Source: Candidatus Levyibacteriota bacterium
GTDB taxonomy: Bacteria > Patescibacteriota > Microgenomatia > Levybacterales > UBA12049
Length of the DNA stretch: 41,451 nt
Reading direction: 5' to 3'
NCBI GenBank assembly: GCA_013816255.1
Contig: JACDET010000009.1
Span: forward strand, 979-42,429
In this document: piece by piece, positions 1 through 9,112 of the stretch
Numbering within the stretch: position 1 is the first letter of the stretch
Layout of the letters: each line of letters starts with the position of its first letter
Position numbers and translations under genes: made by a program
Notes under the pieces: model-generated
What the model was told of the DNA's origin: nothing
The model's input: only the letters and a program-made list of their open reading frames with translations
The model's database searches: none

Positions 1-387
1 GTTCGTAAGCTTCAGGCAGAAGGGAAACGAGTTGCTATGGTTGGAGATGGTATCAATGACGCTCCTGCCATTGCTGCTGCAGATATTGGCATTGCTATGG
101 GAACAGGAACAGATATTGCTATCGAAGCTGCTGATATAACACTTATCAATAAAGACTTACGAAGTGTCGCTGCTGCCTTTGAATTATCAAAGAAAACGAT
201 GCGGACAATACGACTTAATCTTTTCTGGGCATTTGGATATAACATAGTTCTCATTCCTGTCGCAATGGGTGTGTTATATCCCTTTGGCGGGCCACTCCTT
301 AATCCTATTTTTGCATCAGTTGCAATGGCGAGTAGTTCAATATCTGTCGTTGCCAATTCGTTACTTTTAAAGCGGGTGAAAATATAA
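1..387 (+). CDS. Heavy-metal translocating P-type ATPase, C-terminal fragment (5' truncated by window)
   Basis: Open in frame 1 from base 1; [36 protein letters not shown] hinge motif, then a TM pair. Confidence 0.95.
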   Translation, partial: VRKLQAEGKRVAMVGDGINDAPAIAAADIGIAMGTGTDIAIEAADITLINKDLRSVAAAFELSKKTMRTIRLNLFWAFGYNIVLIPVAMGVLYPFGGPLLNPIFASVAMASSSISVVANSLLLKRVKI

Positions 388-389
388 TT

Positions 390-1289
390 ATGAATAGAAA
401 AATATTTAATATAATGCTTGTGGTGGTGCTTCTTATTGGAAGCGGCCTTATTTGGCTTAACACTACAACGAAAGGTTCAAATACGCAAAAGCACGTTAAT
501 CAGGAATTAATCCCTGCAGATGCTATAACTCATGGTCATGGGTTAAGTGTCGATGTGAATGATCCAAATAAGCTTTATATTGCTACGCATCACGGGTTGA
601 TGGTTTTGGTCAATGACAAAGATCTGTATAGTCTTAGTAATAAAAAAGATGATTATATGGGATTTTCACCAAATCCTACTAATCCCCAAATTCTTTATAG
701 TAGCGGGCATCCAGAATCAGGAGGAAATATTGGTTTTCAAAGATCGCAAGACGGTGGTTACACTTGGGAGAAAATTTCTGATGGAGTCAATGGTCCGGTA
801 GACTTTCATGCAATGGCAGTGAGCCCATCTAATCCAAAGGTTATCTATGGTTGGTATAAAGGAGCCTTGCAACGAACAAATGATGAAGGAAGAAATTGGA
901 ATATCGTCAGTATGACAAGCTCTCCTATAGTCAATTTAGCTGTTGACCCAAAGAATGAAAATATTCTTTATGCCGCTAGCCCTCAAGGATTAATGATCAG
1001 CAAAAACGCAGGGAGGGATTGGATTACCGTATTGGAAGGATACGTCTCAGCAATTGCAATTAATCCGGCAGATTCAAATGAAATTATTACCTATTCTGAA
1101 AAGCATCAGCTTGCTCGAAGTAATGACGGAGGGGAAAATTGGGAAACGCTACAAATTGAACTCGGAGACGAATCACCGTTATATATTTCTTATAGCGCTC
1201 AAGAGTCGAAAATCATCTATCTGCTTACAGAAAAAAATAGTATCTATAAAAGTACGGATAGTGCAAAATCATGGGAAAAAATCCGGTAA
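390..1289 (+). CDS. BNR/sialidase-like repeat exported protein (F510_1955 family glycosylhydrolase-like)
   Basis: N-terminal membrane anchor; repeated SxDGGxxW / TNDEGRNW / SNDGGENW Asp-box motifs; starts 3 nt after the ATPase stop. Confidence 0.8.
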   Translation: MNRKIFNIMLVVVLLIGSGLIWLNTTTKGSNTQKHVNQELIPADAITHGHGLSVDVNDPNKLYIATHHGLMVLVNDKDLYSLSNKKDDYMGFSPNPTNPQILYSSGHPESGGNIGFQRSQDGGYTWEKISDGVNGPVDFHAMAVSPSNPKVIYGWYKGALQRTNDEGRNWNIVSMTSSPIVNLAVDPKNENILYAASPQGLMISKNAGRDWITVLEGYVSAIAINPADSNEIITYSEKHQLARSNDGGENWETLQIELGDESPLYISYSAQESKIIYLLTEKNSIYKSTDSAKSWEKIR

Positions 1290-1310
1290 CTAATACAGTC
1301 AATATTCAAT

Positions 1311-1475
1311 GAACCAAACCTTGCGGTAAAGAAAAATAGAATATGCTTCCTTTTCCTTTTTCACTCTCAACCCACATTTTTCCATTGTGGATTTTTATGA
1401 TTTCTGCTGCAATATGTAGTCCAAGCCCAAAACCAGAAATCTTCCGAACTTCTTATTTTTTGTCTCCATGAAAAT
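1311..1475 (-). pseudogene. Remnant of the C-terminal HATPase domain of a histidine kinase
   Basis: Minus-strand reading ISGFGLGLHIAAEIIKIHNGKMWVESEKGKGSIFYFSLPQGLVH* matches the layout of the intact kinase at 31695-33818 ([43 protein letters not shown]); no upstream kinase body, frame broken around 1440. Confidence 0.8.
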
Positions 1476-1573
1476 CAGACTTACTCTTAAATAAAGTAAA
1501 TAGCATCCTTACACAATGCATATTAATACTCAGGAATATACGTGTACAATGAGATCATAAGTAGGTGGATGAA

Positions 1574-2203
1574 ATGAAACAAAATGATAAATTAATATAT
1601 GGTATTGTTGGCGCACTGATTGGCGGTATTATTGTGTGGTTCGTGGCAGGTAATGTTGCAAACGGTACTATGATGGGAACGCGAAATCAAAATAATATGA
1701 GTAATACTTCCCAAGGAAATATGATGGCGGGCAATATTGACCGTCGCTTTATTGAGCAGATGATTCCACATCACGAAAGTGCTATTACTATGGCAAAACT
1801 TGCACAAACAAAAGCACAGAGACCTGAGGTAAAACAGTTAGCAAATAACATTATTGATTCTCAAGGAAAAGAGATAATCTTAATGGAAGATTGGTATAAG
1901 ACTTGGTATGGGAGTGATGTGCCAAAATCTGATCAAGCAGGAAATCAACATGGGATGATGGGAAATAATTCTGGAATGATGGGTGATTCATCTGATATGA
2001 CTAAACTTGAACAAGCAGAAGATTTTGATAAAGTATTTGTTGAAGAAATGATCCCACATCATCAGATGGCAGTGATGATGGCAACTATGCTTAAAAGTGG
2101 AACAGAGCGAATTGAAATGAAAAAGCTTGCTGATGACATCAGCAAATCACAAACGCAAGAGATTGATCAAATGCAACAATGGTTAAATGATTGGGAAAAG
2201 TAA
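1574..2203 (+). CDS. DUF305 family protein with two DUF305-like halves
   Basis: RRFIEQMIPHHESAITMAKLA and KVFVEEMIPHHQMAVMMATM repeats; N-terminal TM helix; upstream GTG at 1565 is an alternative start; AGGTGG SD-like sequence. Confidence 0.85.
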   Translation: MKQNDKLIYGIVGALIGGIIVWFVAGNVANGTMMGTRNQNNMSNTSQGNMMAGNIDRRFIEQMIPHHESAITMAKLAQTKAQRPEVKQLANNIIDSQGKEIILMEDWYKTWYGSDVPKSDQAGNQHGMMGNNSGMMGDSSDMTKLEQAEDFDKVFVEEMIPHHQMAVMMATMLKSGTERIEMKKLADDISKSQTQEIDQMQQWLNDWEK

Positions 2204-2255
2204 ATAAAAACAGATAACAGTATTCTGTTTTTATCATTGATATATTGGCTCTATA

Positions 2256-3620
2256 TTAATTAGCAACTTCAAATAAGTTTTTACAATTTGAATCAGGAGA
2301 TTTCCCTTTGCGGATATTTTGCATCCACAACAAGCTATCTTTGAAACTATTTTGTCTCACAGTAAAATGATTTGTATTTGGATATTCGTTATAGATAACA
2401 GGATTCCCTGAAGCACATAATTTCCTCGTAACATCTTTCACCGTTTGTGCGGAAACTATCGTATCTGAATCTCCCTGTAAAATGAGTTGGGGTATAGTGC
2501 TTGCTTCCATACCGACATAATTTTTACTCAAACGTTCGCTAAACGCTGGATACTCTACGGCAAGTTTACCAGTGAATAGTACATCATGAAACGCAGGAGA
2601 ATAGATCTGTGTCGCGTCAGAGCCATAATAATTATAGATTCTATCGACACATAGGTTTGTAACATCTTGTTCAAGTGTCCCTGTCCATTTCTCGTTGAGA
2701 ACCGATAGAGGATCTATAACATCTTTACCATAGAGATCTGCATATGTATAAAGTATATAGGGAGCAAGCGCTGGTGCTTCTCTGAGGAGTGCCTCAACAT
2801 TTGATGCCGGAGCATAGGATACAATCCCGCGAATGGTTAATTCAGGAGCATACACTGGAGCATAATCTTTGGCCGCGATTGCTGCATGGCCGCCTTGTGA
2901 AAAACCAGCCAAAAAGATTGCTGAAGTTGGTTTGGCGTGGAGTAATTCACCCTCTGAGAATTTATACAATGAGCGTGCTGCATCTAACAACACTTTACTT
3001 TCCATCTCAGCATTGAAATAGTGATGGACTCTCTGCGGATTATTGAAACCTTCATAATCCGGGAAAACAACAATATATCCTTGGGATGCATACGCAAGCA
3101 TGTGAGCTCTATAGTTTGCCCAATTTGCCTCTTCAGGAACCTCATTTGAAGGCGCACATATATCTCCTATCCCTGTTGTCCCTGAGCCAAAAACATAGAG
3201 AGGAAATTCTGTCTCTTCCGTAACAGAAGGTATAAAGTATTGAGTCGTAATTGTAATCGGCTCTCCTTTCTCATCAGTGCTTTTAAATGTAATCACATAA
3301 CGGTTTACAGCATAGTATGGCTTGACTAGCTGTTCGCTAGGTAACGTCTGACTCATTAAAGCTGCAATAGCATCGTGGGTAAATGCATCTTCAAGTCTCG
3401 AAGTAAGAACTTCGCCCAGGTGGTTTTCTATTACAGGAGAAATAACCGGGTCGGAAATAGGAGATATTTTCTCAACGACAACGGACTTTGGAGCTAAAAC
3501 AAAACCCCAAAAAATACCCACAGCAACAATTAGAAAAATACCTGAAAGGATTTTTACTACTTTATTCCGTTTCTTTTCTTTTGTATGTTTTCTTTTATCA
3601 TGAAACTCGTAGTATTTCAC
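2256..3620 (-). CDS. Secretory-lipase-like alpha/beta hydrolase, membrane anchored
   Basis: AGFSQGGHAAIAAKDYAP nucleophile elbow; late LILQGDSDTIV and NTNHF; GTG start with TATAAT 6 nt upstream. Confidence 0.8.
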   Translation of the reverse strand: MKYYEFHDKRKHTKEKKRNKVVKILSGIFLIVAVGIFWGFVLAPKSVVVEKISPISDPVISPVIENHLGEVLTSRLEDAFTHDAIAALMSQTLPSEQLVKPYYAVNRYVITFKSTDEKGEPITITTQYFIPSVTEETEFPLYVFGSGTTGIGDICAPSNEVPEEANWANYRAHMLAYASQGYIVVFPDYEGFNNPQRVHHYFNAEMESKVLLDAARSLYKFSEGELLHAKPTSAIFLAGFSQGGHAAIAAKDYAPVYAPELTIRGIVSYAPASNVEALLREAPALAPYILYTYADLYGKDVIDPLSVLNEKWTGTLEQDVTNLCVDRIYNYYGSDATQIYSPAFHDVLFTGKLAVEYPAFSERLSKNYVGMEASTIPQLILQGDSDTIVSAQTVKDVTRKLCASGNPVIYNEYPNTNHFTVRQNSFKDSLLWMQNIRKGKSPDSNCKNLFEVAN

Positions 3621-3777
3621 TGATACATTATATACTCCACGTAAATCTTTTTACAAATAACGTCGTATGCCTTGTTATGCTTCATTGTTTTTTATATCTT
3701 CTATCCGCTTCACATAACACGCATACTCAATAACTTTGTAATATCTTGCTTTACATGGTATTATAAGGGTACTACTA

Positions 3778-4491
3778 ATGAATAAAAAATTACTTGTATT
3801 CGTATCAAAAATTCCTGGATGGTTATCAACTGCTGAAGGGAGCTTTCTTGAACAATCCACAAAAAAAACTGCGAGATTAGAAGGAACTGTTGTTGAAATT
3901 GGGAGCTTTTGTGGTAAATCAACTATTTGGCTTGCGCAAGGTAAAAATAAAGTCTATGCAATAGATCCGCATAAAGGCAACGTCGGAGAAGACGAGAAGT
4001 ATCCTCCTACCTATAAAACATTTATAAAAAATCTCCAAACAGCCAACGTCCGCACATCAGTTGTTCCACTTGTCAAAACATCAGAAGAAGCTGCCACGAA
4101 ATGGAATAAAAAGATAAAAGTTCTTTTCATTGATGGTCTTCATGATGAAAAGAACGCGGGACGTGACTTTGAGCTTTGGAGTAAGCACGTAGTCAATGGT
4201 GGTGTCATAGCAATACATGACAGTTTTAAAAAATGGTGCGGATCAGAAAAAACTGCTATTAAGATGATTATTAATTCACCACATTTCTATAAGATAGGTG
4301 CTGTCGGATCCATAGTATATGGTATAAAAGGGAGAGGTACTATGCTTCAAAGATTACAAAAATCTTTTTACAGAATAGTTCTCTTAATTGCTATCTATTT
4401 GAACCGCTTAAAAATCACTTTCTTTCATTTTCCAAAGATTATTAAAACGCAATTAACAGTCTCAGTACTTATTAACTTGATTACTCTTTAG
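3778..4491 (+). CDS. Class I SAM-dependent methyltransferase (Methyltransf_24-like)
   Basis: GTVVEIGSFCGKSTIWLAQ motif I; VLFIDGLHDEKNAGRDFELW; VVNGGVIAIHDSF. Confidence 0.8.
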   Translation: MNKKLLVFVSKIPGWLSTAEGSFLEQSTKKTARLEGTVVEIGSFCGKSTIWLAQGKNKVYAIDPHKGNVGEDEKYPPTYKTFIKNLQTANVRTSVVPLVKTSEEAATKWNKKIKVLFIDGLHDEKNAGRDFELWSKHVVNGGVIAIHDSFKKWCGSEKTAIKMIINSPHFYKIGAVGSIVYGIKGRGTMLQRLQKSFYRIVLLIAIYLNRLKITFFHFPKIIKTQLTVSVLINLITL

Positions 4492-5541
4492 ATGAATTTA
4501 GTAACAATATTTTTAACAGGTCTATTTACCGGAGCATTAACATGTATTGCCGTCCAAGGGGGTCTCCTGGCCGCAACAATTGCGCAACGGCATGAACAAT
4601 CGTTACAAGAAAAAACCAAAAAAACAGGCAAAGCTCTCCCGATCCTTTCTTTCTTAGCTGCCAAGCTTGTGGCCTATACAATCCTTGGATTATTACTTGG
4701 ATGGTTTGGTTCTTTTTTCCAGTTATCACTTACTGCCAATATAATTTTGCAATTGGCTGTGGGTATTTTTATGCTGGGAACCGCGGGAAATTTACTGAAT
4801 ATCCATCCACTATTTCGTTACTTTATTCTTCAACCACCACGATTTTTGACACGGCTTGTGAGGAAAGAATCAAAAAGTAAAAGTATTATGGCACCAGCAA
4901 TTCTTGGTGCTTTTACTGTATTTATTCCATGTGGTGCGACACAAGCCATGATGGCACTTGCGATTGCCTCAGGTAATCCATTATCAGGAGCTGCAATTAT
5001 GTTTGCCTTTGTCCTTGGTACTTCGCCACTATTCTTTCTCTTTGGCTATTTGGCAACACGGCTTGGTGAAAGTATGCAACAGAAATTTACTAAAGTCGCA
5101 GCATACGCGCTTATCTTGCTTGCAGTCTTCAATCTCAATAACGTGCTCGCGCTTACAGGAAGCAAAGTGACGCTTGAGAGTTTTGGTAAAGAAGTTTACT
5201 GCGCACTTAGCTATTGTGAGAATTATTCGGCATATGCGAGTAGTGGAATTCCCAAAGATATAAAAGTGCTGCCTGTTGATAAAGCAACGATTACTATTGA
5301 AGAGACAGGATATAATCCAGATAACCTAACAGTGAAAGCTGGAACTGAAGTCACACTGAATCTGAAAAACGTCGGAGGAGGAGGATGTACACAAGCATTT
5401 ACAGTACCTTCACTGAACATTCAAAAAATTGTTCCGATCGGTGCATCAGATAAAATTACATTTACTGCACCAACTGAACCAGGAGAACTTGCTTTTATGT
5501 GCAGCATGGGAATGTATCGGGGGACAATAAACGTTATATGA
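4492..5541 (+). CDS. TauE/SafE (DsbD-like) membrane protein fused to a C-terminal cupredoxin-like domain
   Basis: Multiple TM helices with FIPCGATQAMMALAIASGNPLSGA; C-terminal GYNPDNLTVKAGTEVTLNLKN...FMCSMGMYRGTINV. Confidence 0.85.
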   Translation: MNLVTIFLTGLFTGALTCIAVQGGLLAATIAQRHEQSLQEKTKKTGKALPILSFLAAKLVAYTILGLLLGWFGSFFQLSLTANIILQLAVGIFMLGTAGNLLNIHPLFRYFILQPPRFLTRLVRKESKSKSIMAPAILGAFTVFIPCGATQAMMALAIASGNPLSGAAIMFAFVLGTSPLFFLFGYLATRLGESMQQKFTKVAAYALILLAVFNLNNVLALTGSKVTLESFGKEVYCALSYCENYSAYASSGIPKDIKVLPVDKATITIEETGYNPDNLTVKAGTEVTLNLKNVGGGGCTQAFTVPSLNIQKIVPIGASDKITFTAPTEPGELAFMCSMGMYRGTINVI

Positions 5542-5756
5542 AAAAGATTACGTTAAAAATTAATGGCATGCATTGTGTGAGTTGTGCTATGACTATTGAT
5601 GGAGATTTAGAAGAGTATGTCTCAGGTGTCAAATCCGCGAAAACAAACTATGCAAAACAAGAATGTGAAGTTGCATTTGATGAGACCAAAGCATCTGTTG
5701 CACGTATTACAAAACAAATAAAACAAACAGGCTATACATCAGAGATTACTTCATAA
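5538..5756 (+). CDS. Heavy-metal-associated (HMA) domain protein / copper chaperone
   Basis: ITLKINGMHCVSCAMTIDGDLEEYVSGVKSAKTNY; ATG overlaps the previous stop (ATGA). Confidence 0.9.
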   Translation: MKKITLKINGMHCVSCAMTIDGDLEEYVSGVKSAKTNYAKQECEVAFDETKASVARITKQIKQTGYTSEITS

Positions 5757-5769
5757 CTATTCCTATACT

Positions 5770-7059
5770 GTGGCAACAAATCCAAAGCAATCATTTGCAT
5801 ATGACTCAATACTCAAAAAACTGACAGTACGTCATGCGGCATCTTTTCCTCAAGAAGTTTTTGATTATGCCGCCGATGTAGAGATTCTCGATATGTCCTA
5901 TGGACACATAACGTCGTTGCCGGATAGTATAGGAAAACTAACAAAACTGCGGATCGCTTTTTTATCACATAATGATTTTGAAGAAATGCCTGCGCAATTA
6001 GCATTTTGTGAGAATCTCGAAATGGTAGGGTTGAAATCATGCAAGATTAGCAGCATATCCGAGCATGCTCTTCCGACTAGTATTCGTGGATTGATTCTCA
6101 CGGACAATCGTCTTTCAAGTTTGCCGTCATCACTTGGTACATACACAAATCTACAAAAGTTAATGCTTGCTGGAAATCAATTACAGTCACTTCCCGAATC
6201 AATACTCATGTGTCAGAATCTGCAATTGCTTCGATTAGCTGGAAACAAATGTACTACTTCACCTGATTGGCTATTCCAGCTTCCTAAATTAGGTTGGTAT
6301 ACCGATGCTGGTAATCTATTTCATGGGACAGATAGAATACACGCCCAAGGGCTCAAAGAAATTTCTTGGAGGGACATTGTCTTTGGAGAAAAGTTGGGGG
6401 AGAGTGCCAATAATAAAGTGTACAAGGCAAAGTTATCTGGTGGTGAAGACGTTGCTGTAAAAATGTACGGCGCAGGAATAACGACAGATGGTGATCCTCT
6501 GGATGATATGAATGCATGTCTTCTTGCAGGAGTACACCCAAATATCATTGGCGGCATAGGAAAAATTGTTGATGCTCCAGAAAATGCACAAGGTCTTGTT
6601 ATGCCTTTGGTCCCAAACACGTTTAAAAAATTAGGCGATCCTCCAGACCTAAAGACATTGACAAGAGATGTCTATCCGCGTACAGAATCATTTTCGCTTC
6701 CGTACATACTGCAGGTTCTGAAAGATGTTGCATCAGCAATGCATCATTGTCACCGTAAAGGTATCATGCATGGCGATATCTATGCGCACAATGTGCTGAG
6801 TAGTCCTAGTGGTCAAAGTTATATCGGAGATTTCGGTGCAGCATCACTTTATAATCCAGAGACTGCGGGGGGGAAATTACGTGAGCAAGTAGATGTCAAA
6901 GGATTCGGATATTTGATCGAAGATCTTTTGAATAATTCGGTCGATGACCAAAACCAAAACACACAAAAAAAGCTTCAGGAGGTGCTGGAGAGATGTCTTG
7001 AGCCAAATGTAACGAATAGGCCGACATTTGCAGATATTCACGGATCATTATTACCTTAA
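5770..7059 (+). CDS. Leucine-rich repeat - protein kinase fusion
   Basis: About five LRRs (LTDNRLSSLPSSLGTYTNLQKLMLAGNQLQSLPESI), then a kinase core (VAVKMYG; GIMHGDIYAHNVL; IGDFGAAS); GTG start. Confidence 0.85.
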   Translation: MATNPKQSFAYDSILKKLTVRHAASFPQEVFDYAADVEILDMSYGHITSLPDSIGKLTKLRIAFLSHNDFEEMPAQLAFCENLEMVGLKSCKISSISEHALPTSIRGLILTDNRLSSLPSSLGTYTNLQKLMLAGNQLQSLPESILMCQNLQLLRLAGNKCTTSPDWLFQLPKLGWYTDAGNLFHGTDRIHAQGLKEISWRDIVFGEKLGESANNKVYKAKLSGGEDVAVKMYGAGITTDGDPLDDMNACLLAGVHPNIIGGIGKIVDAPENAQGLVMPLVPNTFKKLGDPPDLKTLTRDVYPRTESFSLPYILQVLKDVASAMHHCHRKGIMHGDIYAHNVLSSPSGQSYIGDFGAASLYNPETAGGKLREQVDVKGFGYLIEDLLNNSVDDQNQNTQKKLQEVLERCLEPNVTNRPTFADIHGSLLP

Positions 7060-7082
7060 AGTTTTTTTGATATAATTTCTAT

Positions 7083-7370
7083 ATGGCTCTTAAAATCTGT
7101 AAAAATGGACATAGATTTGAAAAAAATAGTGCCTGTCTTGTGTGTCCTAAATGTTCTTCTGAAGAGATGAAGAATAAGTATGCGCAAGAACTTCCCTTTA
7201 TCGGTTCCCCTGCTTTCAGAGCTTTCGACAATAGTGGTATTGAAAAGCTTGCTGATCTAACCAAGTATACTGAAAAAGAATTATTAGCTCTGCATGGATT
7301 TGGTCCGAAAGCATTGGGGTTATTACGTGAGAGACTCAAAACAAAAAAATTATCTTTTGCCACAAAATAA
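7083..7370 (+). CDS. Small protein with helix-hairpin-helix / RNAP alpha-CTD-like domain
   Basis: IGSPAFRAFDNSGIEKLADLTKYTEKELLALHGFGPKALGLLRERL; TATAAT-N6-ATG. Confidence 0.75.
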   Translation: MALKICKNGHRFEKNSACLVCPKCSSEEMKNKYAQELPFIGSPAFRAFDNSGIEKLADLTKYTEKELLALHGFGPKALGLLRERLKTKKLSFATK

Positions 7371-7521
7371 TCATATGCTACTGCTGCAGGTGTTATTGCA
7401 CCTAAGCATTTTAGGGAATAACAAAGAATAATGGCTAATCAATCAATATACTGTCGTGGCAATCTGTGATCAGATAGCGCGATTCATTGACATTTAGTGG
7501 GAATTTCTATATCATTTGCAC

Positions 7522-7887
7522 ATGATTGAAGGAATTAATGCATCAGGTAAGCCGGATATTTATCCTGGATATAGTGATGATGAAAGAGCAAAACAAGCAA
7601 AAAATCCATTAGATTATGTGAGAAGATATCCAAATCTTCTTACTAATGAGAGTGGGGTATTAGCTATGCTACGAGGTCGATCATCAGAACCTATGTCTCA
7701 TCCTGGCGCACTCCCTGTTGTACTATTAAGAAATGAGAAGTATACTATCGCAGATCTTGTGGGAGATCGAGGGATGGTGGTACCTAGGAAGGGTACTTCC
7801 GCTGATGACACACAAAAGTATCCTCTTGGAATGACAGTTGGAGAGTATGCAGAAAAAAAGCTTGGACCAAGGCCAGGTAAAAAATAA
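7522..7887 (+). CDS. Hypothetical protein
   Basis: TTGACA (7487) - 17 bp - TATCAT - N6 - ATG; ORF track start (TTG 7516) judged too early. Confidence 0.55.
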   Translation: MIEGINASGKPDIYPGYSDDERAKQAKNPLDYVRRYPNLLTNESGVLAMLRGRSSEPMSHPGALPVVLLRNEKYTIADLVGDRGMVVPRKGTSADDTQKYPLGMTVGEYAEKKLGPRPGKK

Positions 7888-7955
7888 AAGACCGCGTATT
7901 TAAATAGTTTGTATTTTCTAGACGTGCAACAAAAAAATAGCGTCTCGTAAAAAAT

Positions 7956-7997
7956 ATGTTTTCGAAGAGATTCGAACTCTTCAGGTTACATTTACCT
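7956..7997 (-). pseudogene. Relict 3' half of a class II (long variable arm) tRNA
   Basis: Minus strand AGGT-AAATGTA-ACCT variable-arm-like hairpin, AAGAG-TTCGAAT-CTCTT T-arm with canonical loop, then CGAAAACA acceptor-like tail; no matching 5' half. Confidence 0.45.
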
Positions 7998-8002
7998 TCC
8001 AG

Positions 8003-8075
8003 TGCCCCGTGAGGGAATCGCACCCCCGACCCTCTGTTCCGAAGACAGATGCTCTATCTGCTGAGCTAACGGGGC
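8003..8075 (-). tRNA. tRNA-Arg (anticodon TCG)
   Basis: GCCCCGT...ACGGGGC acceptor, D-arm GCTC..GAGC, anticodon loop CTTCGGA, T-arm GGGGG TGCGATT CCCTC; CCA not encoded. Confidence 0.92.
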
Positions 8076-8204
8076 AAATAATGCCTCTATGGCAATTTGC
8101 ACATCTAACTAATGCAATTCTAACAGACTGAAGATCTAAATTCAAAAGATAGTATTTACAAACTCTCCGTGCTTACCGTACAATGAGTATACTAGGTACC
8201 CATT

Positions 8205-8858
8205 ATGCCCAAAACTGCTCAATCATCAAAAACTGTTAAAGCTGTCAAATCAACCAAATCAGCAAAGAAGACCGCTCCAAAAGGGAAGAAATCTATGGCA
8301 CGCGGGCTTATTAAAAAGAAGCCGTATATAGAATTTCTTACGGCATTTTTAAGTATTCCTGTACTTATTTCAGTTCTTCTTCTTAATTCGAATAGCTTAA
8401 AAAACCTTAATGCCAAACCAACTCCGACTCCAATGCCAAGTGTGAATGCGCAATCAGGCTTTTATGCAGAGCCAATAGGAACTGAAAAACCTGTTGAACC
8501 AACTTCTGTTGGTGCGCCGGATGAGCCTTGTGAACGAGGACTTGGACCAGCTGCAATCAGTTCTCCACAGGAAAATGACGTCGTTTCGGATAATCCTGTG
8601 ACAATTGATATTTCTTATGATGATTCACGGTTTTGTGAAGCTGCTTGGGCTTATCGGATTAATGGCGGGAGTTGGTCTGGATATGATGACCGGTCAGTTG
8701 CGCTTTATAATTTACCACAAGGTCCTATCAGGTTTGACTTGCGGGTTAAAAGTATTGTCGGATCTGAGGAAGAAACAGTGACACGCAACTTCACATATAA
8801 TGGTCGTGGAATGATTCTTATCCCGACAAGTCAGACAGGTTCTGATTCTGCACGATAG
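8205..8858 (+). CDS. Hypothetical single-pass membrane protein with extracytoplasmic domain
   Basis: Lys/Ala-rich N terminus, TM helix, Pro/Thr linker, Ig-like C-terminal region; TATACT 11 nt upstream. Confidence 0.6.
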   Translation: MPKTAQSSKTVKAVKSTKSAKKTAPKGKKSMARGLIKKKPYIEFLTAFLSIPVLISVLLLNSNSLKNLNAKPTPTPMPSVNAQSGFYAEPIGTEKPVEPTSVGAPDEPCERGLGPAAISSPQENDVVSDNPVTIDISYDDSRFCEAAWAYRINGGSWSGYDDRSVALYNLPQGPIRFDLRVKSIVGSEEETVTRNFTYNGRGMILIPTSQTGSDSAR

Positions 8859-8861
8859 TTT

Positions 8862-9080
8862 GCTTAGTGCTTAGTGCTTAGTGCTTAGTGCTTAGTGCTT
8901 AGTGCTTAGTGCTTAGTGCTTAGTGCTTAGTGCTTAGTGCTTAGTACTTAGTACTTAGTACTTAGTGCTCAGTGTTTAGTTCTTAGTTCTTAGTCTTCGG
9001 TACTAGTTTTAATACTAACGACTAATCACTAAAGACTAACTACTATGCACTAACCACTAACGACTAAGCACTGACGACTG
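8862..9080. repeat. Heptamer array: ~19 direct GCTTAGT units followed by ~10 inverted ACTAANN units
   Basis: 8862-8994 is (GCTTAGT)n with late substitutions; 9013-9080 reads actaacg actaatc actaaag actaact actatgc actaacc actaacg actaagc actgacg in 7-bp phase. Confidence 0.95.
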
Positions 9081-9112
9081 AAACAAAAAGCAAAGTGCGG
9101 TATAATACAGTA

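Noticed and set aside
12-356. Minus-strand ORF opposite the P-type ATPase
   Set aside because: Antisense shadow of a clear conserved coding frame; low-complexity Ile/Ala sequence.
7956-7997. Complete second tRNA gene
   Set aside because: No D-arm, anticodon arm or 5' acceptor strand; only a 3' half is visible.
8862-9080. CRISPR array
   Set aside because: 7-bp unit with no spacers; it is a heptamer tandem/inverted array.
9095-9112. GTG 9095 as start of the large membrane protein
   Set aside because: It lies upstream of and across the TATAAT -10; ATG 9113 is 6 nt after the hexamer.
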